Positions 54,072 to 64,000 of a stretch of 64,000 bases of DNA are shown here, piece after piece. The position numbers and the translations under genes are program-made. Every line of letters begins with the position of its first letter. Positions within the stretch are counted from its first letter, which is position 1. The stretch lies in NCBI GenBank assembly GCA_031772625.1, contig CM062816.1:829108556-829172555 (forward strand). The letters run 5' to 3'. The notes under the pieces were generated by a model that was not told the origin of the DNA, made no database searches, and worked only from the letters and a program-made list of their open reading frames with translations. Origin of the DNA: Pinus tabuliformis. Taxonomy: Eukaryota > Streptophyta > Pinopsida > Pinales > Pinaceae.

Positions 54072-54960
54072 GATCTGCAAGTTCATAGGAGTGTGGTTGA
54101 CAGAGAAAGGCCTCATCAATTGGATACAATAGAAATGGCAACCCAAAGGCCATATCGGACTCAATCTAGGAGCCAAAGGCTTCTTTACGGTAATATTCTC
54201 AAACCTGCAAGATAAAGAAAGAGTATTTGAAAATGGCCCCTATTTCCATTATAATGTTGGTATGTTCATGTGATATTGGGAGGAATGCTATGACCCTGAC
54301 AAAGAGAAATTCCTGGCAGCCCCGGTATGGGTAAGCCTGTTTGGACTCCCAATGGACTTTTGGGATCCAAAAAATATTAGAGGGAATCGGGAACACGATA
54401 GGAAAATTTGTCAAAATAACAAAAACCACAAAAGAGGTCGTTATAAATCCTATGTGAGAATCTGTGTGTATATGAACATAGCAGAACCCATACCCGAATC
54501 AATAGAGCTAAAATACCATGAGGATGTATGGCAGCAGACCCTAGAATATGATCATATTCCGTTCATATGCCGAAGGTGCCATGAATATGGACATTTATTC
54601 AAGCAATTCCCACTGAACCAGGAAGAGATGGAGAATAAGGATAAACAACCGAAGACCCCACAGGACGAACATGAGGGGTTCCAAGAAGTGAAAAACAAGA
54701 GGAGGCCACCAAAGGGACTCCATAACCCAGAAAAAGAAAACCAAGCTCAGTCGAGTAGTAAAAACAGATATGAAGTATTACAGGTGGAAGAAGAAGCAGA
54801 AAATGAGATTCGACCCATAGATTGCCAGGAAAAGGGAAAAGAGAGTAGTTCTAGTCAAGAAAAGACAAAAACTAAGAGGAAAGCTCAAAGAGACCTCACA
54901 GACAAAGATGAATAGGTAGGGATAGAAACCACTATAATGGAAATCGACCCAAGCAAGGGG
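54072..54960 (+). pseudogene. LINE ORF1 (DUF4283-type RNA-binding protein with zinc knuckle)
   Basis: ICKFIGVWLTEKGLINWIQ (with a stop after), then IGLNLGAKGFFTVIFSNLQD, RVFENGPYFHYNVGMFMWYW and APVWVSLFGLPMDFWDPKNI form the DUF4283 domain found in plant LINE ORF1. It is followed by CRRCHEYGHLFKQF, a knuckle whose last Cys is Phe, then a long basic-acidic tail. The longest open piece is 54352-54915. ORF1 proteins bind the element RNA and act as chaperones. Confidence 0.85.
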
Positions 54961-55293
54961 GAGGAGCTCAGTATTGAAGAAGAAGTCCTTAATAAATTGT
55001 TGAATGAATGAAGACACTTAGATGAAAGATTCATTCTGGAAGACCAAAAGATATTGTACAAAGAGACTTTTCAACAATATCAGGCTAAGAAAGGACAGGG
55101 ATAGGTCGAGATCACAGAACAACTGGGAATGCACTAGGAAAACCCACGGGAGTGCCAAAACAAATCAAAATGTGGGAAGCAAAGAGGCGGAGAAACCTAC
55201 AGAATAAATAATGATAATGGGAGAAATGTTGGTGAACACAAATAGGGTGGTACCGCTATCAGCAGTATACCAACAACTTAATAAATTTTCCCA

Positions 55294-56100
55294 ATGATAG
55301 TAATATCCTGGAACATAAGAGGCCTAAACAACTAAGGAAAACAGAGATACCTAATGGAGCGATTGAAAAAAGAAAAGCGACAAACCATGCTTCTCCAAGA
55401 AACTAAGATCATAGGAGAAAAACTAGAAGATATCTTCAACAAGATGAAACCAAGGTATGAGGCAGTGGCAACAAATTCAAAAGGAAGTGTAGGAGGGATA
55501 GAAATTTGGAACCCAACAGAAGTAAAAGTAGACTATTGGATAGGCATGTAACGCATCCTCACCAGTCGATTCTACCTCATAGGAACTAAATATTTGTTCA
55601 TGCTCTCAGCAATTTATGGCCCTCACATCCCAATTGAAATGAAAAACTTCCTACAAAGTATAAATACCCTAAACCAAATGCATGACGAAAAGCTTTGGTT
55701 GATAGCAGGTGACTTCAACCTGATAACATCGTTAGAGGAAAAAAAAGGGGAATTAGAAGGGAGGATCCAGAAATGGAACAATTCAGGGATATCCAAGAAG
55801 AACTCCACCTAGTGGACATCCCAACAATTAATGGAAGGTATACGTGGAACAATAGATGAGGAGGAAATACGAAAATTGCATCTTGCCTTAACAGATTCTT
55901 GGCAACAGAAAACCTCATCAGAAAATATGTTTACTATGAGGCATCCATCATACCATGCTTAGGCTCGGATCATTGGCCGATTAAATTAGAAGCGGATATG
56001 AAACAAGGGAAAACAAAGAGACCCTTCAGGTTTGAATCCTTTTGGTTAGGAGACCCGACCTTCCTTGGAAAACTAAAGGAATGGTGGAAATAAAGTGAGA
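55294..56100 (+). pseudogene. LINE ORF2 endonuclease domain
   Basis: ISWNIRGLNN begins the domain, with a stop right after it. Then come MLLQETKI (catalytic Glu), LSAIYGPHIPIEMKNF, LIAGDFNLI (D-x-N) and GSDHWPIKLE (S-D-H), the L1-type endonuclease catalytic set. At least three stops or frameshifts separate these motifs, so the domain is inactive as a single protein. Confidence 0.92.
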
Positions 56101-56199
56101 AATAAGGTAGAAACCTAATGCATACTTTCCAACTCTGGCTCAAATATCTTAAAGGTAAAATAAAAAATGGAACAGGGAAGAGTTTGGTAACATACAACA

Positions 56200-58080
56200 G
56201 GAACAGGAATTGATTCAGGCTAAAATGAGGAAAGTGCAACAACAAATAATTAACGAGGAAAGATCTGAAACCCTAGTAGAGGAAAAAAGACAACAGCTAA
56301 ATAAATTATAGGAAAGGAGGCAACAAGAAGAGATCTCGTGGAAACAAAAATCAAGAATCCAGGGGTTGAAGGAAGTTGAAAGGAATTCTAGATTTTTTCA
56401 CAAAATGATGATTCAATACAAGAAGCATAATAGGATCTTCTCCATAGTGGACCAGGAAGGAAATCGCCTCATCCAAAAGGAAGATATGGAGAACTTGCTA
56501 GTTCACCATTTTCAAAACTTGCTGACAGAACCCCACATAGATAAGATGGAGAATATATCCAGACTAACTCGGCATATTCCCCAATTAGCGAGCATGGATC
56601 ATAACCTAGCACTCCTAAGGGAAATCACCAAGTCTGAGGTGGAAGAAGTAATCAAAGGCCTTACGAAAAACAAAGCACCAGGCCCAAATGGGTTCACAGC
56701 TAAGTTCTTTCAGGCTACGTGGTTGTTCAAGGGAGATGATATTGTGAAAACCGTGGAGGAGTCTCGACACAATAAAAGAATGCATCCAACCCTGAATTCA
56801 ACCTTCCTTGCCCTCATCCCCAAAACCGACCACTCATAATAACCGCAAGGTTTTAGACCAATAGCCCTCTACAATGTAATATATAAAATCATGGCCACAA
56901 TCATAGTGAATCACCTCAAACCTATCCTACTTGGTTTAATCTCTCAAGAACAGACAAGCTTTGTCAAAGGGAGACAAATAGTGGACGAAATTGTTACAGC
57001 TCAAGAGGCAATACACTCCCTGAAGAGCCAAAAAACTAAAGGGATGATGGTAAAACTAGCCTTATCGAAAGCCTATGACCGTCTGAGATGGAAGTACTTA
57101 CAAGGTATCCTAAAGGCATTTGGCTTTGATTCAAGATGGATAAGCTCGATAACATCGATGATCTCCACCCTGGTATTATCAATCCTCCTTAATGGGTCTC
57201 CTACTGAGGCATTCAATGCAACCAGGGGACTTAGACAAGGTGATCCAATGTCCCTGTTCTTGTTTATATTGGTTGCTGAAGGATTAGGAAGGTATGTAAA
57301 AGAAAAAGTGCAAGGGGATCAATTTAAAGGTATCAAAATGTGGGGCAATGATTTGTTGTTAACACATCAACAGTTTGTCGATGACATAATGATGTCTGGG
57401 CAAGAAACACTCAAGGAAGCCAGAGACCTGATGGAAATCCTGAACGACTTCACAAGCACCTCTGGGATGGAGATCAATATGGATAAGTCAGACATATTTT
57501 TCTTCAATACTACAACCCCATCTCAAGCCTTCCTAGCAAGAATTATTGGATTCCGTATTAGCAATCTCCCTTCAAAATATTTAGGAATTCCGCTAACTGT
57601 CCACCAAACCATAGTGGCAAATCGGAAGACTCTGCTGGAAAAAATCCAAGGGAGAATGCAAAATTGGACCTTCAGATCATTGAATATGCCAAGTCGTGTT
57701 ATACGACTGAAAGCAGTACTTCAGTCAATTCCGATCTACCAACTATCTAGTCAAGATGTCCCCAAAAGGGTGTGTCAAGGGATGATTTACATCTTTAAGA
57801 AATTTTTGTGGCAAGGGCCTAAAAAAAATGGCCCCTGCTTTCATGGAACTGGCTCAGAAATCCATTAAAATAAGGAGGGTTGAGTCTTAGAGACCCTTAT
57901 ATTCTCAACTAGGTCATGGGGGCCAAGCTATGGTGGCGATGGGTTCAGGGAGGAACAGATCTATGGAAGGAAATATAGAATTCCAAGATCGATTGAAGGA
58001 AGGCTAAGAGTCCAGGAAAACATCAAGGGATCGGCCGTATGGAATTTAGCATCAGAAAATAGAGAATTGATAAGAAATCA
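56200..58080 (+). pseudogene. LINE ORF2 reverse transcriptase
   Basis: KNKAPGPNGFTAKFFQATW leads into the RT core. After two stops at 56837-56842 come FRPIALYNVIYKIMATI, FVKGRQIVDEIVTAQE, VKLALSKAYDRLRWKYL, GLRQGDPMSLFLFILVAEGL and QQFVDDIMMSGQ. In motif A the family reads L-D-L-S-K-A-Y-D; here the first Asp, the catalytic one, is Ala. F-V-D-D is intact. The frame 56891-57868 is open for 325 codons. Confidence 0.95.
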
Positions 58081-58379
58081 CAACTTTTGGGAAATAAGGG
58101 AAGGATACAAAGCAAATTTCTGGAATGAGGCATGGTAGCAGACATAGAAAACTACATAATAGACCTGATTTGGATGCAATATGTCAATTCACCAATAACC
58201 CTACAAAACAGACTGTGAATTTTTTTTGGAGCCCGGACACAGGAGAACATTGGAGAAAATGGAAGCAGAAACAAGACTGGTCAGGTGCTCCTGAATCCAC
58301 CCAGTGGGAAACATATGAGAAAGATATGGAAACTTAGAAAATTTCTATCTCAGAAGGTCTAGATATAATAAGGTGGGGG

Positions 58380-58775
58380 TACAAAATCAAAGGGATGTTC
58401 AGCATTCAAGAATGCTACCACCTACAAGCAGTGCACCACCCACAACAAGGGCCACCTATATGGGATAGAATTTTGCAAGATAAATCATGGGAAAAAATTA
58501 ATTTCTTCCTATGGATAACTCAGCATGGTAGAGCACTCACTTGTGATCAACTCCAGATGAAAGGTTTGCAGGGACCATCAGCCTGTAGTACCTATGGAGG
58601 ACACTTAGAATCAATGGAATGTCTAACAAACGCCTGCAGCTACAGCAAAATCCTCTGGAAAAATCATGAACAATGCTTCGGTGTTAGTGACAGGGATCGA
58701 ACAAGCATGAAAGAAACAATGGAAAAATGGAGAAGAAAGCCTTACCAGAACCCCATTCTGAATTATGGGGAATGA
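58380..58775 (+). pseudogene. LINE zf-RVT (zinc-binding) region
   Basis: IWDRILQDKSWEKINFFLWI, then RALTCDQLQMKGLQGPSAC, then ESMECLTNACSYSKILWKNH, the conserved linker of plant LINE ORF2. The usual second Cys of C-x-x-C is replaced (C-S-T-Y) and the expected H-L-x-x-x-C is partly kept as C-L-T-N-A-C. Confidence 0.88.
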
Positions 58776-58929
58776 TAGTCTAGAATATAACAGAAATGAT
58801 CTTAGCTGAGAATTGGTACACAGAGGACTGGGAAACCAATCCGTAGGAAGGATGAATAATGACAGGCCTAAGCCTAAAACTCAGCATGCTGAATCACAAC
58901 TCATGGAAATAGAAATCCCCTCACTGTGA

Positions 58930-59380
58930 GTCTCCAATCATTTCCATGCGGCCTCAGAAAGACTTCATTAAACTCAAATTTGACAGAGCTGTGAAAGGGA
59001 ATCGGGGGGCGACAAGATCTGGAGGCATGTTCAAAGATGAAAAAGGCAATGCTATCCATATGTTTGCTATGCATTGTGGCACTATGAGAAATAACGAAGC
59101 TCAACTCTATGCGCTGAAGTGGTGGTTGAAATCAAAAAGAGGGAAAGCTTTCAGAGACTTGAGGTGGAGGGAGACTCGAAGCTGGAAATAGAAATGGTGA
59201 AAAAACTTCAGCAAGGAACTACATGGGAGAAGATAAGCCAAAGTTGGAGGACGACATGGCTAGTCCAAGAAATAGGAAATCTAATTTGAATGATAGACTA
59301 CATTGTTCTGACGCATGTCCGTAGATTAGGTAACGTGGCAGTAGACAACCTAGCCAACTGGGGGTGCGGGAAGGCAGGAA
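58930..59380 (+). pseudogene. LINE RNase H domain
   Basis: KLKFDRAVKGNRGATRSGG (first Asp kept), then NNEAQLYALKWWLK (Glu kept). After a frameshift near 59165 come RLEVEGDSKLEIEMVKK (Asp kept), then THVRRLGNVAVDNLANWG. All catalytic residues are present, but a frameshift near 59165 and a TGA at 59288 break the domain. Confidence 0.92.
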
Positions 59381-59960
59381 GAAACCTTGATATAAGGGGA
59401 GAGGAGTTAAGCCAAATGGAAGGCATGGGAAGTTTAGAGGAAATCCTAAGAACCGACAAGGAGAAGGGAGAAAACCCCCAATCGGGGTGCGAAAGGTACA
59501 ATGCAGTAAAGGAAGGTGAGGCGAGACATAGGACATGGGGGGCTGAGGGGGGATCATTCACCTAGCTAGCTCGAAGTGCAGAGGGAGAAGCAGACGACAT
59601 GAGACCATGAGAGCAGGTGAAGGACAGTGGGGCAGCAGGAAGTACAAGGCGGAGGCAGATGTGGATGAGGGCCGAGGGGAGAGAAGGAGACCGGGTGTCA
59701 AGTGCGATAGAAGGCAGGCAATGGCAGTTGGCAAGTGGTAATGTGGACGGAGCAAGACCATGATAGGAGCAACCGACGATAAGAGAGGAGTTATGAAGGG
59801 AAATTATGGAGATGTTAGGGAAACCCCATCCTAAGAAAATCAAATGAGGGAATAGGCGGCGGAAGGATGACAAAGTCACAGGGAGAGTCCTTTAGACGAC
59901 AAGCGGGGTAGCTAGCTAGGGAAACTAAAAGCTAAGACAATTAGGCTAGGAGGCATTTGC
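59381..59960 (+). other. Purine-rich sequence between RNase H and the downstream frame
   Basis: A strongly G/A-biased plus strand (GGAGAAGGGAGAAAACC, GAAGGTGAGGCGAG, and so on). The RNase H frame stays open to 59565 (LSQMEGMGSLEEILR). It probably is a decayed spacer of the element. The antisense frames here are composition artefacts. Confidence 0.5.
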
Positions 59961-60803
59961 ATGCAGAGTGAGAAGTCAAGACGTGCTGTTGAAGGTGGTA
60001 TAAATGGTGGGCTGGAGGACGTCGAGCTGCAACTAGTTTTTGTCTGCAAGAAGTGGTATGTTCTCTTAGCTCCCATTCTCGACTGTATGGCAAAAATGAT
60101 TTTAAAAGAGGAATGTTGGTTAATGGAAATGATACCCCCAGAAGCGGCCATAGTAGAGACCTTCTGTTTCTCTTGGGGTTCTAGCCTGTTAACCTGGAGT
60201 GAATTCGTCTAGAATGCCACTGGGGGAAGGGGGTTCAGGAACACTGGTATTGGTCTCAGGGTAGATAGGTCCAGAGATATTATGGCCCGTTGGGATGTCC
60301 TTCGGGGTTTCCACAATGGTGGTATAATAAAACCTACCGAACCGTTATGGTGGATTCTGTGGCCTAGGAAGGAAGGAGTCATAGTTAAGTGTGAAGGGTC
60401 AGATGCCTTCTTTGATATAGCAGCAAGGCTGCTTATTCTCCAACCTGAGTCGAGCCTAGACCTGGTCGAAGGCTGCGGGATCAAGGGCAGTAATTGGGGT
60501 TGAATACAGGGTAGGGATATAGCATTGAGAAAATATATGTCCTGCCCATCTGTTAGGACCCAGGGTAGGGCTAGAATTCCAATTATCCATTCCGAGAAGC
60601 ATCCCTTCGTCTATTGGGGTTGTGATACTTAGGGGAGGGATGCAATTACAGTCAGGAGGAGAAGTAGAGAAACCCCATGGGCACTGGGAAACTGGGTTCT
60701 TCAAATTTCAATGGGGAACCACTAGAATGATGAGGAGGCCAAAAGCCTCAATTTCTTTGAGGGGGGAACCCGGGCATTAATGGGGGCTATTATAATTCTC
60801 TAG
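59961..60803 (+). pseudogene. Unrecognised long frame downstream of LINE RNase H
   Basis: One plus-strand frame is protein-like for about 280 codons with only scattered stops (TAG at 60210, TGA at 60501, TAG near 60630, 60732 and 60801). It contains VELQLVFVCKKWYVLLAPIL, then IMARWDVLRGFHNGGI, PLWWILWPRKEGVIVKCEGS, ARLLILQPESSLDL and HPFVYWGCDT. I recognise no family. It follows the RNase H in the same direction, so it may be an extra ORF of this LINE lineage or transduced host sequence. Confidence 0.5.
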
Positions 60804-60884
60804 GCTAGGAGTGATGGGAAAAGATCATGTCAGAGAAGGCCACTCGGGAGGTGGGAAGCTTGTGTTTACTCTGTTTAAATTGAT

Positions 60885-61184
60885 ATTGACTTATAAGGAT
60901 ATTACCCTGTTTTTGTTTTAGCTGATATAACAAGCAGAGTGCAGAGAATTCCAGAGTCTCGGAACTCATCCCGTGCTCCATCCCAAGAACAGGTGCATCA
61001 TCTGGAAAAGGAGGAAGTAAGCCAAATGGAGAGTGGGATGGCAAAGGAAGGTAACGAAGCGGGAAACAGAGGAAACAGAGGAATAGGCAAGGCTGAAAAA
61101 AGACGAAATAATTGGAAGCGACTTCCATCAGAGAACCAAGTAAAAGAGGAAGGAAGACCGGGAAGGAGAGTATGCAGAATGTGA
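60885..61184 (+). pseudogene. Basic/acidic low-complexity frame near the LINE 3' end
   Basis: In the same frame as the preceding entry, after two stops, the sequence reads SQEQVHHLEKEEVSQMESGM, then GNEAGNRGNRGIGKAEKRR and ENQVKEEGRPGRR. A TTTTTGTTTTAG|CTG stretch just before it (60909-60923) resembles a splice acceptor. A charged tail of the unknown ORF is possible. Confidence 0.35.
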
Positions 61185-61619
61185 TCAATGCATACATGGT
61201 AGGAACACCGCCGGAGGTGAAAGAAATAATTTCCGAATGGGAGAGAGAGCCAAATGACAATATAGCAAATCAAGAGATCTAGGCAGAGGAATGGGAAACA
61301 TTGGTTGAAGACCCCGAGAATACCAGAGGACATCAAACACTTTTTCATCAAACAATTCAACACTACTAGGTCATGAAGAATATCATGACCCAAGCAATGA
61401 CAACCTATAAGGAAAGAGAGGAACCGAGGATGCCAGACCAACTAAGCCAAGCATGAAGAATATTAAAAGGGAGATCTAGTCTGTCCAAATGCAACTGTAC
61501 TGAAACAACCTCATGGTAAACAGGATTGAATAGAGAGTTCAGGATAGGAACAGAAGCAAAATCCTATGCTCCAACGCGGAAGCCCGAGCCCCGGTGGAAT
61601 CATCAGATGAATGAAGTAG

Positions 61620-61890
61620 ATCTTTAAGTAGAATTATGTTTATATGATGGTTAGCATTTAATGTTTTAATATGAATATTATAGCTTGGATGGTAATGAAA
61701 ACTGTTTTTAAATTTTGGATAACGTTTGATGCAGACAAGTGGCCAACAGACCTAGTTTCCTGTGGGCAGGTTGAGGCCACCTACAATTTTTGTTAAAGAT
61801 ATACTTATTTGTAGGAAATGTTAATAGAAAAATGATCTACCAAGCTTACATTAAAAAAAAAAATAATAAATAAAAATAAATAAATAAAAT
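61620..61890 (+). other. LINE 3' UTR and A-rich tail
   Basis: Non-coding sequence ends in an 11-A run and AATAAATAAA-type units at 61853-61890, the likely retroposon tail. Confidence 0.6.
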
Positions 61891-63340
61891 ATGATTGTTT
61901 AAAAATATAATAGGAGCAACCACACTCCACCCAACCAATGAACTGGTACCTAAGAAATCCCCCCCAAACCTCAAGAAGCCATCATGTTAGGAATCGAATC
62001 ATAATATTTTATACATTTTCCTCCTTATACACTAACAACATCCTACTAATGCAAGGTCCAAAATTATTTTATTCTTTCGGGTATAGTCTTTCTCTCCCAT
62101 TAGAACCTTTTTTTCCTTAGATTGTATTTCTCTCCTGCAATCTATCTTTCTACTTCCACCGCATGACCTTTCTCTCCTGTCATTTCAATCCTAGTGATTA
62201 GCAATCCTTTTAGAAAGATCAAGGATTGTTTTAATTGTGACAACTATCACTTCAAAACTATCCTTTCTTGGATTACAACTGATTCTCAACTATTTCCTGA
62301 AAGTTGGGAGCCTGAATATTCACATGTTGGCTTCTCTTATATTTTCAAATAAACAATAAGTAAAATAAATAAAATTGCATTCATAAAAATTAAGGCAGTT
62401 GGGACAGGACTTCTGGTCGCAGTCTCTTAACTGAGAAATTTCAGATGTAGCCGCACATAGGATGACATGTGCATGTAGCTGGAGCCTTCTAGATGCATGG
62501 ACAACTTGGCATGCATGTGACTGGGTTGTGAGGTGAGTCAAAAAGGTAGTTACATTTTAGGAAAAGTTGATCAGTAGATGTTGCTTGACATCTAGGTGAT
62601 CTGGTGTTCCTAGAGGATGAAGTAAATATTAAAGGCAGTAGGCCTCGCTTCCATAAGTGGGACTTGGATGTTGGGTCATACATAGTAAATATCGGCTCAT
62701 GTTTACCTTGGAGAGCTTGTAAAAGTGGGTAAATGTGGGCTGGGGTGTTACATAGGACCTCTCAAAAGATGTTGGAGTTCTAATCTATGCCCTCCCACCA
62801 AGTGGCACACTCTCCAGATGGGAAAAATATGGTCATAAATATATTGGTTTCAACATAGATGATGGAAGATTAGTTCTCTCTCATTGGTGGTAACATCTAC
62901 TCCTATCCAATAGTTTCTTATAATTTTCCTTCCTCCCACCCTTCAAAAGTTTTCCCTTTAATGCCTACAAATCCATATTTAGCCACGCCCACCCCCCCAC
63001 CGCCCACCCCCTAGTGTCCCCATATCTACATTGTGAAAGGGTTCAGTCATTGAGCTAGCCCCCAAAGGACTGCAGGTATGCACCTCCACCCCCCTTCTAT
63101 TAAACCATTATGTTTCCCCCTATGTTGTCTCAAAATAAGAGAAATTCTCAGGCCTCCGAAATCGAAAAAACTTTGTATGGTACCACTGTTTTATGGTGGC
63201 CTTGAGTTAAACTCTCTTAACGCTCCCCACTAGGTGGGTAGGAAATAAAAATTGCATAAATCACAAGAAAAGGAAAATATATAAATCAAGAAAGGACGTC
63301 AAGCTTCATTACCCAAGGCCCTTAGAGCATATGCATCCCT
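61891..63340. other. Unassigned sequence, no gene seen
   Basis: It contains C runs at 62985-63010 (CCCCCCCACCGCCCACCCCC) and short frames without domains. It may include the 5' region of the LINE that becomes readable at 63356. Confidence 0.3.
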
Positions 63341-63355
63341 CTCCTCTGGGACCTC

Positions 63356-64000
63356 ATGTTCTTCCTCTCCTTTAACACCATGGGAATTAGGGGTGTCTGT
63401 AAAATATTAGCCCTCAAAAGTTTGATCTATTACAAAAACCCAAACATCATTTTGATTCAAGAAACTATGTGCTCGGGTAATAAGGCCCATGACATTATTT
63501 TGGGTATTCTGAAGAAATGGTTCTTTTTCCATATTGATTCAAAAGGTATTTCTAGGGGTTTTTATCATAGGGTGGAGTTGTGTATGCAAATCCCTCTCTT
63601 TATCCTCCTTTCCTTCCGCTCTTCTGGTTAAATTACAAGTCAAATATCTACAGTTTATGTTTTCACTTTTAAAAATATATGGGCCTTACTCTAACAAAGA
63701 GTATTTTTCGGACGATCTAGCTTTGACAGGTGCCTTTTTGGATCCTTTCATAGTTATAGGTGGATATATACAAATTGCTTTGGGGCTTCGGGATGTTTGG
63801 GGGCCTTCTCCTCACCAGGACCCTCAACATTCTTTCTCTATGACTTTATTTTTGAAAATCAGCTGTTGGATGTGGAACCTGTCAAGATTCTACCCACCTA
63901 GTCAAATGGTCGCTCAAATGGATCTGAAGTATAAAGAGACTGGATCATTTTCTGGAGATGAAATTTTTTATAGATGTTGGTTTTTCTTTTAAATTGATGT
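63356..64000 (+). pseudogene. LINE endonuclease N-terminal part, runs off the window
   Basis: SFNTMGIRGVCKILALKSLI, then NIILIQETMC (catalytic Glu). In another frame come LKIYGPYSNKEYFSDDL and FIVIGGYIQIALGLRDVWG, the I-I-G-G-D-F-N block with D-x-N changed to Y-x-Q. This matches the start of ORF2 endonuclease in plant LINEs. A frameshift falls near 63560-63640. The remaining ORF2 lies beyond the right edge. Confidence 0.8.

Larger units (their letters stand above)
53781..61885 (+). mobile_element. Nearly full-length plant L1-type LINE, inactivated, with long 3' extension
   Basis: In order: a 5' region, ORF1 with a zinc knuckle, an apurinic-type endonuclease, RT, zf-RVT linker, RNase H, about 2 kb of further gene-like sequence, then an A-rich tail (61853-61888, A runs with TAAA units). 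The order fits plant L1 LINEs. Many stops and frameshifts are present. The left boundary is uncertain (about 53.8 kb), and no target duplication was identified. Confidence 0.85.

Noticed and set aside
53859-54176. Minus-strand frames overlapping LINE ORF1 start
   Set aside because: The plus strand carries the DUF4283 protein; these are shadows.
59219-60704. Several proline/serine-rich minus-strand ORFs
   Set aside because: They arise from the purine-rich plus strand of the LINE 3' region; composition artefacts.
60909-60923. Splice-acceptor-like TTTTTGTTTTAG in the LINE extension
   Set aside because: No matching donor within a sensible distance; the preceding stops can equally be decay.

Overview
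This window is intergenic DNA of a large plant genome, made almost entirely of transposable elements in different states of decay. Long terminal repeat (LTR) retrotransposons with typical plant primer-binding sites, plant-type L1 LINEs that end in an RNase H domain, and a Penelope-like element with a GIY-YIG endonuclease all point to a seed plant. Penelope-like elements are rare in plants but have been reported in conifers (the Dryad group), so a gymnosperm, most likely a conifer, is my best inference. No complete, certainly functional host gene is visible. Host-derived sequence appears as single exons (a UAP56/DDX39-type helicase exon near 23.4 kb and an oligopeptide-transporter exon near 29.4 kb) and as a three-exon coiled-coil gene plus an F-box/LRR fragment carried inside an LTR element.

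Layout: 0.4-0.8 kb, GC-rich tandem repeats. 1.7-5.9 kb, a decayed Ty3/gypsy element (protease, RT, RNase H, integrase, 3' LTR). 6.4-7.3 kb, the 3' end of a LINE. 7.5-9.0 kb, the Penelope-like element on the minus strand. 9.3-12.6 kb, AT-rich DNA with local duplications. 12.99-21.63 kb, a large non-autonomous LTR element on the minus strand, with 1.37 kb LTRs, matching 5-bp target duplications, a tRNA-Asp-type primer site and a polypurine tract. It encodes no recognisable pol; its 5.9 kb interior holds host gene sequence and a small hAT-like transposon. 21.6-24.9 kb, single-copy-looking DNA with the helicase exon and small tandem repeats. 24.95-28.28 kb and 30.92-34.29 kb, two separate gypsy deletion derivatives that keep gag and protease but have lost RT, RNase H and most of integrase. 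The oligopeptide-transporter exon lies between them.

36.2-52.8 kb is a three-level nest. A solo-like LTR related to the first gypsy element is split at 36,659/52,504 by a 15.8 kb SIRE/Maximus-like Ty1/copia element with LTRs of about 2.2 kb. That element's RT is in turn split at 42,622-48,438 by a second Ty1/copia element in the opposite orientation. All layers can be ordered in time from target duplications and interrupted reading frames.

53.8-61.9 kb is a nearly full-length but inactivated plant LINE: ORF1 with a zinc knuckle, then endonuclease, RT, zinc-binding linker and RNase H. It is followed by an unusual 2 kb extension with a long, unrecognised frame and an A-rich tail. At 63.36 kb another LINE endonuclease begins and runs off the window. 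Most coding sequences carry stops or frameshifts. The best preserved frames are the gag-protease ORF at 33.6-32.3 kb and the captured coiled-coil ORF at 16.9-16.2 kb.
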